In this document: positions 16,617 to 24,787 of the stretch, piece by piece
How positions within the stretch are numbered: the first letter of the stretch is position 1
Layout: the number at the start of each line of letters is the position of its first letter
NCBI RefSeq assembly: GCF_030010625.1
Contig: NZ_JASCXN010000008.1
Coordinates: 142,908-206,907, forward strand
DNA: 64,000 nucleotides
Source: Streptomyces sp. CC208A
GTDB lineage: Bacteria > Actinomycetota > Actinomycetes > Streptomycetales > Streptomycetaceae
Direction: 5' to 3'
The notes under the pieces: generated by a model
What the model saw: the letters and a program-made list of their open reading frames with translations, nothing else
What the model was told of the DNA's origin: nothing
Database searches by the model: none
Translations under genes and position numbers: made by a program

Positions 16617-17088
16617 GTGGGTTTCCTCCTGTGCGAGGTGGGCGGCCGGTGGGGCCGGGTGGACGTGGAGCTTTTCTCTACGCGCGTCACGCGCGGACCG
16701 GCGTCCGGGAGGGGCGCCGGGCGGTGACGTCGAGGGGTTTCCGGCGGCCGGCGGTGCGCGGGGCGAACCGGCCGTCGCCGGGTGCGGAGTGACGGGAGCG
16801 TCACTCTTCTACCAGGGCGGGTACCCCGCCGGATAGACGCCCGGAACGGTCCGTTCGGCCCGGGCCGCGGCCGGGGGAAGACGCCCTTCCGCGCAAGGCC
16901 GCGATCCGGCCAGCCTGCGGAGCCCCGTAAATTCGGACCACTGCCCCGTACCGCCCGTGCCGGAGCCGGTCCGCCGCCCCCGGGCCGGTGCGCGGCGGTG
17001 CGGGGAGGGTGTGAGTCGAGGGGGTGAGGTCCCGGCCTCTGAACTGCAAGGCGTCTCTGTAATTTTCTGACGCTTCTTCAACTTCGCG

Positions 17089-17104
17089 ACTGGTGTGGAC
17101 CTTT
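17089..17104. promoter_or_regulatory. Possible DasR-responsive element
   Basis: The 16 bases ACTGGTGTGGACCTTT keep the TGGT and GACC half-sites of the dre consensus ACTGGTCTAGACCACT, matching at about 11 of 16 positions. They lie about 60 bases before the protease promoter candidate. DasR links N-acetylglucosamine to secreted enzyme expression in Streptomyces. Confidence 0.25.
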
Positions 17105-17162
17105 GGTGGAGTCTGTGGTCATGGTGACGGGTGGACGCGCGTAGAGCGGCCGAAAGTGCGCC

Positions 17163-17191
17163 TTGCCGCACCGCCGGGCGGAGTCGAGGAT
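17163..17191 (+). promoter_or_regulatory. Possible promoter of the serine protease gene
   Basis: TTGCCG (17163-17168), a 17-base spacer and GAGGAT (17186-17191) fit a HrdB-type promoter. This would leave a leader of about 90 bases with the ribosome site GGGAGGA before ATG 17290. Confidence 0.4.
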
Positions 17192-17289
17192 TCCTCTAGC
17201 GATTGTCAGGTGCATGACCCCACCTCTCGTCGATCGCACTCCACCACCGGGCCGCCCACCCAGCGGCCCGCCCCCCATGGGAGGACCCA

Positions 17290-18201
17290 ATGAACCGTTC
17301 GACCCGCAACGGCGGCCTCGGCAAGGGCACCCGCGTGCTCGCCGTCCTCGGCGCCCTCGTCGCCGCTTCCGCCCTCGCCGCCCCCACCTCCTCGGCGCAG
17401 CAGCCCGACGCCACCCGCGCCACCGCCGCCACGCTGGCCGCCACCAGTGAGGCCGTGCTCCGGGCCGATGTCGCCGGCACCGCCTGGTACACCGACCAGG
17501 CCACCGGCGAGGTGGTCGTGACCGCCGACTCGACCGTCTCGCAGGCCGGGATCGCGACCCTCCGCAAGGCCGCGGGCGAGAACGCCGGCAAACTGAGGAT
17601 CGAGCGGACCCCCGGTAAGATCAACAAGCTCATCGCGGGAGGACAGGCCATCTACTCGGGCGGCGGCCGCTGCTCCCTCGGCTTCAACGTCCGCAGCGGC
17701 AGCACCTACTACGCCCTGACGGCCGGTCACTGCACCGACGCCGCGAGCACCTGGTACACCAACTCCTCGAACACCACCCTCCTGGGCACCCGCGCCGGAT
17801 CCAGCTTCCCCGTCAACGACTACGGCATCATCCGCCACTCCAACGCCTCCGCCGCCGACGGCCGCGTCTACCTCTACAACGGCAGCTACCGGGACATCAC
17901 CGGCGCCGGCAACGCCTACGTCGGCCAGTCCGTCCAGCGCAGCGGCAGCACCACCGGCCTGCGCAGCGGCACCGTCACCGGCCTCAACGCCACCGTCAAC
18001 TACGGCAACGGCGACATCGTCTACGGTCTGATCCAGACCAACGTCTGCGCCGAGCCCGGCGACAGCGGCGGCGCGATGTTCTCCGGCTCCACCGCCCTGG
18101 GCCTCACCTCCGGCGGCAGCGGCAACTGCTCCTCCGGCGGCACCACGTTCTTCCAGCCCGTGACGGAAGCCCTCAACGCCTACGGCGTCAGCGTCTTCTG
18201 A
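17290..18201 (+). CDS. Secreted chymotrypsin-like serine protease (S1E, streptogrisin type)
   Basis: 303-residue pre-pro-enzyme. Signal peptide about 1-36 (cut after SSA), a pro-region of about 80 residues and a mature enzyme starting at [20 protein letters not shown], nearly identical in style to streptogrisins A, B and D. Catalytic His in LTAGHC, Asp in NDYGII and Ser in PGDSGG are present, with the S1 wall TSGGSGNC. Two disulfides are expected from RC/HC and VC/NC. The enzyme degrades protein outside the cell and matures by self-cleavage before Ile-Ala-Gly-Gly. ATG 17290 follows GGGAGGACCCA. A strong terminator follows. Confidence 0.95.
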   Translation: MNRSTRNGGLGKGTRVLAVLGALVAASALAAPTSSAQQPDATRATAATLAATSEAVLRADVAGTAWYTDQATGEVVVTADSTVSQAGIATLRKAAGENAGKLRIERTPGKINKLIAGGQAIYSGGGRCSLGFNVRSGSTYYALTAGHCTDAASTWYTNSSNTTLLGTRAGSSFPVNDYGIIRHSNASAADGRVYLYNGSYRDITGAGNAYVGQSVQRSGSTTGLRSGTVTGLNATVNYGNGDIVYGLIQTNVCAEPGDSGGAMFSGSTALGLTSGGSGNCSSGGTTFFQPVTEALNAYGVSVF

Positions 18202-18207
18202 CGGATC

Positions 18208-18251
18208 CGTTCCGTCCTCCCTCCGGCCCGGTCCGGAGGGAGGACGGAACG
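18208..18251. terminator. Bidirectional terminator hairpin
   Basis: A perfect 19-bp stem (18208-18226 with 18233-18251) with a 6-base loop, between the serine protease gene and the convergent uracil-DNA glycosylase gene. Confidence 0.8.
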
Positions 18252-18283
18252 AGCGAGGGGCTCCGCCGCCGCCTCCGGGCCGG

Positions 18284-19074
18284 TCACCCCGGCTCCCCGG
18301 CCGTGACGTCGAGGCCGGCCGCCCGGGCCGCCTCGGCGAGGACCTCCCACAGCATCCGCGGCGTGAGCCGGCCGGTGAACACATTGCGCCGGCTGACGTG
18401 GTAGCAGCCGAAGACCTCCAGCGGCGCGTCCGCCGCCGACACGTCCGCCGCCGACACGTCCGCCGGCGTGAGCGTGGTCCTGACGCCGTGACCGAAGGCG
18501 GGCCGGGGCCGGGGCACGGACCACCCCGCCTCGCGCAGGGCCGGCAGCGCGGCCTGCCAGCCGAAGGCGCCCAGCACGACGACGGAGCGCGGCGCCGGGC
18601 GGAGCAGCTCCAGCTCACGGACGAGCCAGGGCCGGCACGTGTCCCGCTCGCCGGGGGTGGGGCGGTTGGCGGGCGGCGCGCAGTGCACGGGCGCCGTGAC
18701 CCTCACGCCGTACGTTCCAGGCCGTCGTCCCGGCTCGTGGCCGTCGGCTGCGAGGCGAGGCCGAGCCCGTACAGCGTCGCGTACAGCAGGTCGCCCGCCC
18801 GGTCGCCGGTGAACATCCGGCCGGTGCGGTTCCCGCCGTGCGCGGCGGGTGCGAGACCGACGACCGCCAGGGCGGCGTCCGAGGGCCCGAAGCCGGGCAC
18901 CGGGCGCCCCCAGTACTCCCACTCGCGGAACGCGGCCCGCTTCACGAGCGCGGTCTCCTCCCGCCACGCCACCAGACGCGGACAGGCCCGGCACCCCGCC
19001 AGACGCGTGTCGAGCCCGGCGAGCGTCGGCGCCCCGGCACTCGCCCGTACCGGGCAGGAAGCGGCATCGGTCAT
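18284..19074 (-). pseudogene. Uracil-DNA glycosylase (family 5-like), frameshifted
   Basis: The N-terminal half reads from ATG 19074 (GGAAGGAG upstream): CRACPRLVAWREE, REWEYWGRPVPGFGPSDAALAVVGLAPAAHGGNRTGRMFTGD. It reaches a stop at 18703. The C-terminal half, VRVTAPVHCAPPANRPTPGERDTC through GCYHVSRRNVFTGRLTPRMLWE to 18284, is in another frame. Restoring one G at about 18708 gives the expected LERTGVRVTAPVHC join. Motifs of the Fe-S family 4/5 enzymes, including cluster Cys residues, are otherwise intact, so this is a single-base deletion in nature or in the sequence. The enzyme would excise uracil from DNA. Confidence 0.85.
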
Positions 19075-19204
19075 GAGCGGTCTCCTTCCCGGCGGGGCCG
19101 TCCGGGCGGCGGGGGGAGTGGTCGCCCGGGGCGGGGGCAGGCGCCGGACCGGCCGGGGGACCACCCGGCCGTGAGGTCACGGCGAGGCATCAGGAGCACC
19201 GACG

Positions 19205-19456
19205 ATGAGCACACCGTCACCGAACGACCCCGTCCCCCCGGGGCCCCCGCCTCCGCCGGGACCGGGCCCGGCACCAGGCCCGGGCCCGCTGCCCGGACCG
19301 GCTCCGGGGCCCGGCGGCCCGGACCCCGTACCGCCCGCCCCGCCCCGGCCCGAACCGGATCCGCCGTCCCCGGGCCCCGCCCCCGACCCCTTCCCCCAGC
19401 CGGGCCCGCTGCCCGCACCGGGCCCCGGCCCGGAACCGGTGACCCGACCGGCCTGA
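19205..19456 (+). CDS. Small proline/glycine-rich protein
   Basis: 83 residues, more than half Pro or Gly (PGPGPAP-type repeats), from ATG 19205 with CAGGAG 10 bases upstream. No signal peptide, membrane segment or known domain. It ends against the stop of the convergent glutathione-transferase-like gene. Codon bias cannot be judged because Pro and Gly codons are GC-rich anyway. It may be a real short protein or a chance frame. Confidence 0.35.
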   Translation: MSTPSPNDPVPPGPPPPPGPGPAPGPGPLPGPAPGPGGPDPVPPAPPRPEPDPPSPGPAPDPFPQPGPLPAPGPGPEPVTRPA

Positions 19457-20476
19457 TCACCCCTGACCACCGGGCACGGGGCGGCCGGACCGGACGAGCG
19501 GAGGCACGCGCTCGGACGGGGGCGGCGGCCCGGGCGGCGTGCCGTCGCCGAACGGCCGCCCACCGAGCTCCTCCCGCCCGTGCGGGGAGAGCCGGCCCCG
19601 CGGGTCCGGACCCCGCGGCACGATCCCGGTCGGATCGATGTCGTGGTGGACGACGTAGTAGTGCTCCTTGATCTGCGCGAAGTCGACGGTGTCGCCGAAG
19701 CCCGGCGTCTGGAACAGGTCCCGCGCGTAGCCCCGCAGGGCGGGCAGCTCGGTCAGCTTCTGCCGGTTGCACGTGAAGTGACCGTGGTAGACGGCGTCGA
19801 AGCGGACGAGGGTGGGGAAGAGGCGGACGTCGGCCTCGGTGATCGTGTCGCCGACCAGACAGCGCCGGCCGCCGAGCCGCTCCTCCAGGCCGTCCAGCCG
19901 CCGCCACAGCCTCCGGTACGCCTCGTCGTACGCCTGCTGGCCGCGGGCGGAACTGCACTGGTGGACGCCGTCGTCGACGTCCTGTCAGACGGCGGCGGCC
20001 ACCTCGTCGATCTCGTCGCGCCACCGCTCGGGATACAGGTCCGGCGCGCCGTCCCGCTGGTGGGCCCGCCACTGGCCGCCCAGGTCGAGCGTGATCCGCT
20101 CGAAGTCGTTGGTCACCACCTCACCGGTGGGGACGTCGACGAGCGCCGGCACGGTGATGCCGCGCGGGTGGCCGGGCTCGCGCCGCTCGTACGCCTCCCG
20201 CAGCCGCTCGATGCCGAGGACCGGGTCCCGGCCGCCCGGGTCCAGATGGAACGTCCAGCTGCGCTCGTCGTGCACGGGCCCCGCGACGCCCATCGAGAGC
20301 ACGTCCTCCAGGCCCATCAGCCGCCGGACGATCGCGGCCCGGTTCGCCCACGGGCAGGCGCGGGCGATGACCAGCCGGTAGCGCCCGGGCTCCACGGGGT
20401 AGCCGTCCCGCCCGTCGGCCGTGATCCGGGTGGTGAGGTAGTTCCGGTCGCGCTCGTACGCCCCGTCACCCGCCAT
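19457..20476 (-). pseudogene. Glutathionyl-hydroquinone reductase / GST-like gene with in-frame TGA
   Basis: 340 codons from ATG 20476 to TGA 19457-19459, the usual family length. The N-terminal thioredoxin half has the catalytic ARACPWANR motif and ERITLDLGGQW. The C-terminal half continues in the same frame with QDVDDGVHQC, AYDEAYRRLW, GDTITEADVRLFPTLVRFDAVYHGHF, CNRQKLTELP and IKEHYYVVHHDIDPTGIVP. At 19987-19985 a TGA sits where relatives have a Tyr-like residue. It could be a nonsense mutation, a base error or read-through (TGA followed by C). The family reduces glutathionyl- or mycothiol-type quinone adducts. Confidence 0.8.
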
Positions 20477-20808
20477 GACCCCGCACCGCCTTCCCGCTCG
20501 CGCGCCACACGCCCCTCCGGCCGCCCGGTACCCGCCGCGCGGGCCACCGCACGGCCTCACGCGGGTGTTCCGGCCGGCCGTGCCCGGGCGGCTACCCGCA
20601 CCGGCCCCGCGTACACCCGGCACCCCGCCGCCGGCCGAAGCGGCGGGAGACGGCGAGGTCCCGGCGTACGCGCGAGGCCGCCGCCGGGCGAAACGCGCGA
20701 AACGGGTGAGAGCGCGGATGTCCGCCCGGCTCCCGGGTAGTCGCCCCGAGGCTCCGCCGACCGTATCCACCCGCATACCCCATCCACCCCACCCACCAGG
20801 AGCACCGG
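20477..20808. other. Intergenic region between divergent GST-like and SDR genes
   Basis: 332 bases. Apart from ribosome sites at both ends (GGAAGG for the left gene, CAGGAG for the right) I see no gene, terminator or convincing palindrome. Frames through it are Arg/Pro-rich shadows. Confidence 0.5.
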
Positions 20809-21702
20809 ATGTCCACGCACGAAGACCTCCGCCTTCCCGACCCCCGGACGACGGGACCGCGGCCCCCGCAGCCCGAGCAGCGGCAGTCGCCGCCCGGCAG
20901 CACCGAGGCCATGGAGCCCCGCCCCGACCACGGGGAGGAGACCTACCGCGGCCACGGCCAGCTCCTGGACCGCGCGGCGCTCGTGACCGGCGGCGACTCG
21001 GGGATCGGCCGGGCCGTCTGCCTGGCGTTCGCCCGCGAGGGCGCCGACGTGCTCTTCGCCCACCTGCCCGAGGAGGAGGACGACGCCGCCGAGACCGCCC
21101 GGCTCGTCCGCGAGGCGGGCCGCACCGTCGTGTCCGTCGCGTGCGACATCCGCGAGGAGCGCGCGTGCGAGGTGCTGGTCGAGCGGGCGGTGGACGCGTT
21201 CGGCCGCGTCGACCTCCTCGTGAACAACGCCGCGTGCCAGATGGCACAGCCGGACGGCATCGAGGCCGTCACCACGGAGCAGTTCGACCGGGTGATGAAG
21301 ACGAACCTCTACGGCATGTTCTGGCTCACCCGCGCCGCGCTCGCCCACATGCCGCGCGGCGGCTGCGTCATCAACACGGCGTCGGTCCAGGCGTACCAGC
21401 CCAGCCCGCACCTGCTTGACTACGCGATGACGAAGGCGGCCATCGTCTCCTTCACCCACAACCTGGCCCAGATGGTGGCCGAGCGGGGCATCCGCGTGAA
21501 CGCCGTCGCCCCGGGGCCGGTGTGGACGCCGCTGATCCCGGCGACCATGCCCGACGTCAAGGACTTCGGGCGCCAGTCACCGCTCGGGCGGGCGGCGCAG
21601 CCGGCCGAGATGGCGCCCGCCTACGTCTTCCTGGCGTCACCGGGAGCCGGCTACATCACCGGAGAGATCGTCAACGCCACGGGCGGCACACCCCTGCCCT
21701 GA
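20809..21702 (+). CDS. SDR family oxidoreductase (YghA/general stress 39-like)
   Basis: 297 residues from ATG 20809 (CCAGGAGCACC upstream). A Pro-rich 45-residue N-terminal extension (PGSTEAMEPRPDHGEETY) is typical of this SDR subgroup. Rossmann motif TGGDSGIGRA, LVNNAA, catalytic Ser in NTASVQAY and YAMTK (Tyr, Lys) are present, and VNAVAPGPVWTPL precedes the C-terminal GYITGEIVNATGGTP. It reduces aldehydes or ketones with NAD(P)H; the exact substrate is unknown. Convergent with the HTTM gene, only 5 bases apart. Confidence 0.92.
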   Translation: MSTHEDLRLPDPRTTGPRPPQPEQRQSPPGSTEAMEPRPDHGEETYRGHGQLLDRAALVTGGDSGIGRAVCLAFAREGADVLFAHLPEEEDDAAETARLVREAGRTVVSVACDIREERACEVLVERAVDAFGRVDLLVNNAACQMAQPDGIEAVTTEQFDRVMKTNLYGMFWLTRAALAHMPRGGCVINTASVQAYQPSPHLLDYAMTKAAIVSFTHNLAQMVAERGIRVNAVAPGPVWTPLIPATMPDVKDFGRQSPLGRAAQPAEMAPAYVFLASPGAGYITGEIVNATGGTPLP

Positions 21703-21707
21703 CCGGC

Positions 21708-22949
21708 TCAGCTCGGTGTCGTCGCCGGGGCCCGGTCCGTGGCCGGATCCGCGATCCTGGGCGCGGGCACCCTCACGGGCAGGGGGATCCGGGCGCAGCG
21801 CGCGCCGAGCGCCACGAGCAGCCCGGTGGGCAGGAAGACCGCGTCGCACACGACCATCGACAGCGAGAGGAAGGGGATGCCGAGAACCACCGCGATGCCC
21901 AGATGCTCCATGATCATCACAGCGAGCAGGACGTTCTTCAGCTTGCGGTGGGCCAGCGTGAACGGGAACGCCACCTGCACGATCACGGTCCCGTAGGTCA
22001 GGGCCAGGACCAGCAGGGTCTGCGAGGCGAGGAAGCCGGAGAGCGCAGGCCAGGGCGCGAAGTAGTCCAGGTGCAGGACGTAGTGGAGGGCGCTGCCCTC
22101 CTGCCAGCGGCTGCCCTGGATCTTGTACCAGCCCGCGGTCGCGTAGATCAGGCACACCTGCGCGGCGATGACGAGCATCGCGGAGTTGTGCAGCATCGAG
22201 GCGGCGGCGTCCAGGACGGCCCGCGCCTCGTGGCGCGGGAACCACCGGTCGGCGAGGTACCAGACACCGTGGACGGCCCACAGGATCCAGAGGGCGACGG
22301 CCCAGCCCCGAGTGGAGTGATGACCGGACAGCGTGACGAGGGGTGCGACGGCCAGCGCCCACAGGGCGAGCCCCGGCAGGTCGAACCCCGCCCAGGAACC
22401 ACGGGCGGTCCCGGTGCCGGCCTGGCTCCCGTCCGTGTCCCGTTCCAGGTCCCGCGCCCGGCGGCGTTCGCGGCGCGCGTCGAGGGACCACACTTCGGCA
22501 CAGCGGGTGAGGACCAGGTAGATGACCATGATGCGGAGGACGTTGTCACCGCCGTCGCCCACCAGGCTGTTGCGGTTCTCCAGCGAGAGCAGGCCGACCA
22601 TGAGGAGGACGGACATGGTCCGGGTGCGCCAGCCCAGCAGGACGGCGACGGCGGCGGCCACCGTCAGGGTGTAGACGGTCTCGAACCAGAGCTGCCCGTC
22701 GCTCCAGAGGATCACGCTGAGGCCGTGCTCCTCCTCGACCAGGATCCGGGCCAGGTCGGACGAGAGGGGGCTGCGGTTCCCGTACAGGACATGGCGGTGG
22801 GGCCACTCGCGCAGCAGGAAGGCGAGGCAGACGGCGGCGAGGCCGATGCGCAGGACGGCGGCCTGGTACGGCGCCCGCACCGTCGTGAGGTCCGGCAGCC
22901 GCCGCGCGAGGCGTCCGGCGAGGCCGGGGAGAAGGGTCGAGCGGTTCAT
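21708..22949 (-). CDS. HTTM-domain membrane protein (vitamin K-dependent carboxylase-like)
   Basis: 413 residues with eight or more predicted helices. The HTTM pattern is clear: LRIGLAAVCLAFLLREWPHRHVLYGNRSPLS, LLGWRTRTMSVLLMVGLLSLENRNSLVGDGGDNVLRI, AGWYKIQGSRWQEGSALHYVLHLD, and PFTLAHRKLKNVLLAVMIMEHLGIAVVLGIPFLSL. HTTM is a distant relative of the membrane part of gamma-glutamyl carboxylase; no lumenal catalytic domain is seen. ATG 22949 begins one base after the stop of the DUF5819 gene, so the two are coupled. Role unknown; see the finding on the three-gene set. Confidence 0.88.
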   Translation of the reverse strand: MNRSTLLPGLAGRLARRLPDLTTVRAPYQAAVLRIGLAAVCLAFLLREWPHRHVLYGNRSPLSSDLARILVEEEHGLSVILWSDGQLWFETVYTLTVAAAVAVLLGWRTRTMSVLLMVGLLSLENRNSLVGDGGDNVLRIMVIYLVLTRCAEVWSLDARRERRRARDLERDTDGSQAGTGTARGSWAGFDLPGLALWALAVAPLVTLSGHHSTRGWAVALWILWAVHGVWYLADRWFPRHEARAVLDAAASMLHNSAMLVIAAQVCLIYATAGWYKIQGSRWQEGSALHYVLHLDYFAPWPALSGFLASQTLLVLALTYGTVIVQVAFPFTLAHRKLKNVLLAVMIMEHLGIAVVLGIPFLSLSMVVCDAVFLPTGLLVALGARCARIPLPVRVPAPRIADPATDRAPATTPS

Positions 22950-22950
22950 G

Positions 22951-23595
22951 TCACAGCTTCCTGAAGTCCTGCGGGGCGACCGTCCACCAGGGGAGTAGCC
23001 GGTACTCGGTCGTGTCCGGCGGCGCCTCCCGGCTCCAGGCCGGCGGGTCGATCAGGGTGAAGCGGCCCGCGACCTGCATCGAGGTGATCCGTCCGCCCTC
23101 CCAGGTGTCTCCCAACCGCTGGAGGACCACGCGCTTGAGGTAGGTGCCGGTCAGCTCCCCCCGCGTGCCCTTGGGCAGGTCGCCTTCGACGCTGTGGGTG
23201 GCGACGTACGAGTCCCAGGCCCTGCGGAGCATGTTCTGGTCCACGTGGCTCGGCGCGAGGTTGGCGCGGATCGTCTCGATGTCCCGGTCCGTGAGGTTGA
23301 TCCAGTCGGAGAGCCGGGGCCGGCCGGCCGCGTCGACCGTGGTCACCCGGACGCCGACGGCTTCGTTGCGCTGGAGGGGGTTCGGGGCGAACAGCTTCCA
23401 GTCCTGGCCGAACTCCGGCTGGACATAGGCGTTGATCCCCTCGCGGTGGTGCACGCTCACGGCGTTGGCCGGTGCCACGCTGAGGAAGACGAACACCAGA
23501 TGGACGAGGAGGGCGCCGCTCAGCGCCAGCGCCGTGACCGCGAGCGCGACCACCGACGCGGGGGACCACCGGGCGGGGTGCCTCGGTTCTCGCAT
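22951..23595 (-). CDS. DUF5819 family membrane-anchored protein
   Basis: 214 residues from ATG 23595 with AAGGAGCATA upstream. One N-terminal helix (about 15-42, ALAVTALALSGALLVHLVFVFLS) anchors an extracytoplasmic domain with VHHREGINAYVQPEFGQDWKLFAPNPLQRN, the hallmark of DUF5819, and later WDSYVATHS and LPWWTVAPQDF. Such proteins occur almost always next to an HTTM protein in actinobacteria, as here (one-base spacing), which argues for a complex. Biochemical function is not known. Confidence 0.88.
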   Translation of the reverse strand: MREPRHPARWSPASVVALAVTALALSGALLVHLVFVFLSVAPANAVSVHHREGINAYVQPEFGQDWKLFAPNPLQRNEAVGVRVTTVDAAGRPRLSDWINLTDRDIETIRANLAPSHVDQNMLRRAWDSYVATHSVEGDLPKGTRGELTGTYLKRVVLQRLGDTWEGGRITSMQVAGRFTLIDPPAWSREAPPDTTEYRLLPWWTVAPQDFRKL

Positions 23596-23721
23596 TATGC
23601 TCCTTGGACGGGTCGTGCTCCTTGAGAGGGACGGCCCGTGCGCGATCGTCGGCGTTCCGCGCACGGGCCACACCTGCTAGGAGGGGGCGTCGGCAGCTGT
23701 GTCACGCTGCCGGGACGGTGC

Positions 23722-24462
23722 TCAGAGCGGGCAGTTGTCGACGCGGACACCCTGGTAGTTGATGCGCGGGTCCTGGTCGCTCAGGTAGTCGGCTACGCGG
23801 TTGGCCGCCCCACCGCCGTACCACTGCGGGTTGTCGACGACCTCGAAGAGGGTCGGGTCCGTCGGCGCGTTGTTCATGATGCCGTTGTTCGACCGCGGCG
23901 GCGGGGCGCCGAAGACGGAGCTGTACGGCGTGGTGGTCGGGACCGGCCACTCCTCCGGGTGGTTCCTCCAGAAGCCGGGCGAGCACCACTCGGCGTCCTC
24001 GGGCGGGGTGCTCGTGCCGTTGGTGCCGTCAGTTCCGTTGGTGCCGTTGGTTCCGTTCGTGCCGTCGGTACCGTTCGTGCCGACGAGGCCGATCAGGCCG
24101 TTCGTGCCGATGAGGCCCACGTCACCGATGAGCTTCGGAGCGAAGACGGCGTTCTGGGTGCAGTACCCGAACGTGCCCTTGCAGCTGTGGTTCAGGTTGT
24201 GCTTCGACTTGTCGATGACGACGTGGTCGCCGCCCTTGTCACGCCCCTCGCCCTCGGCGCCGTGGCGGACGTGTGCGGCCGGGTCGACGGCGCCGCCGAG
24301 TGCCTGGGAGGCGGTCACGGTGCCCAGCGACAGGGCGCCCACCGAGAAGGCGATGAGCAAGCCGCGGAGATATCGCGTGAAGTGTCTGTCCTTTCGTCCG
24401 GCGGGAAGGAGCTCCCGCCCGGGTCGCACTCGACCGGCGAGGGCGACCGCAGGTGACGACAT
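23722..24462 (-). CDS. Secreted protein with Gly-Thr-Asn/Asp repeats
   Basis: About 246 residues if ATG 24462 is used. A hydrophobic signal (RYLRGLLIAFSVGALSLGTVTASQA) begins only near residue 30, and the best ribosome site (GAAAGGA) precedes an ACG codon at the Arg-Tyr-Leu start, so the true start is doubtful. The mature part has HSCKGTFGYCTQNAVFAP, then about 8 GTN/GTD triplets (collagen-like spacing), then CSPGFWRNHPEEWP and a domain ending VRVDNCPL. The CxPGFWRNH block recurs in secreted bacterial proteins of unknown role. It is 126 bases upstream of, and in the same direction as, DUF5819 and HTTM. GC at the repeat is below the local average. Confidence 0.7.
   Translation of the reverse strand: MSSPAVALAGRVRPGRELLPAGRKDRHFTRYLRGLLIAFSVGALSLGTVTASQALGGAVDPAAHVRHGAEGEGRDKGGDHVVIDKSKHNLNHSCKGTFGYCTQNAVFAPKLIGDVGLIGTNGLIGLVGTNGTDGTNGTNGTNGTDGTNGTSTPPEDAEWCSPGFWRNHPEEWPVPTTTPYSSVFGAPPPRSNNGIMNNAPTDPTLFEVVDNPQWYGGGAANRVADYLSDQDPRINYQGVRVDNCPL
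24013..24083 (-). repeat. Imperfect 9-base repeats encoding Gly-Thr-Asn/Asp
   Basis: About eight degenerate copies of a 9-base unit (plus-strand GTGCCGTTG-type) in the secreted-protein gene. They encode GTN and GTD triplets and could vary in copy number by slippage. Confidence 0.75.
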
Positions 24463-24787
24463 GGAACATCAACCGACCTGTACCGAGCGGGATTTGCCAT
24501 GAGCGGAGGGCTGCGCCATCGGGAGTAGGAGGGCGGGGGATTCCGGTGATTCGGATGCCAAGCCGATCAGCCGACATCGCGCGCGGACCTGCGCGGTCCT
24601 CCCGGACGGCGGAGCGCCGGAGGAACGCGCGCCTCCCTCCGGAAAGAGACCCCGTTCGGCCCACCCGCCGTATCGGTGGGATGACCGATGTGCCACGGAG
24701 GCGGGCGAGGCCATAGTCCATGGAGATCGTTCGCGGGCGGCCGTGGGGCGCCCGCCTTCCGCATCCCGAATCTCGGAAGGACCCTCT
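24463..24787. other. Intergenic region between divergent genes
   Basis: 325 bases with lower GC than the flanks. It should hold promoters for the GTN-repeat protein and the amidohydrolase. A short inverted repeat (CCCACC near 24660, GGTGGG near 24674) is the only structure I see; no gene is supported. Confidence 0.5.

Larger units (their letters stand above)
16617..17289. other. Intergenic region between divergent secreted-protein genes
   Basis: 673 bases without a convincing gene. It holds the promoter regions of both flanking genes, a possible DasR-type box at 17089-17104 and a possible TTGCCG/GAGGAT promoter at 17163-17191. Reading frames found here have no ribosome sites and poor codon pattern. 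Confidence 0.6.

Noticed and set aside
16782..17171. Small frames between the secreted-protein genes
   Set aside because: No ribosome sites, Arg/Gly/Pro-rich and overlapping each other.
19985..19987. TGA as selenocysteine in the GST-like gene
   Set aside because: The catalytic Cys is present elsewhere (ACPWA), the TGA is at a structural position and no SECIS-like hairpin follows.
24013..24083. Repeats as a CRISPR array
   Set aside because: Units are 9 bases, degenerate, without spacers and encode Gly-Thr-Asn/Asp.
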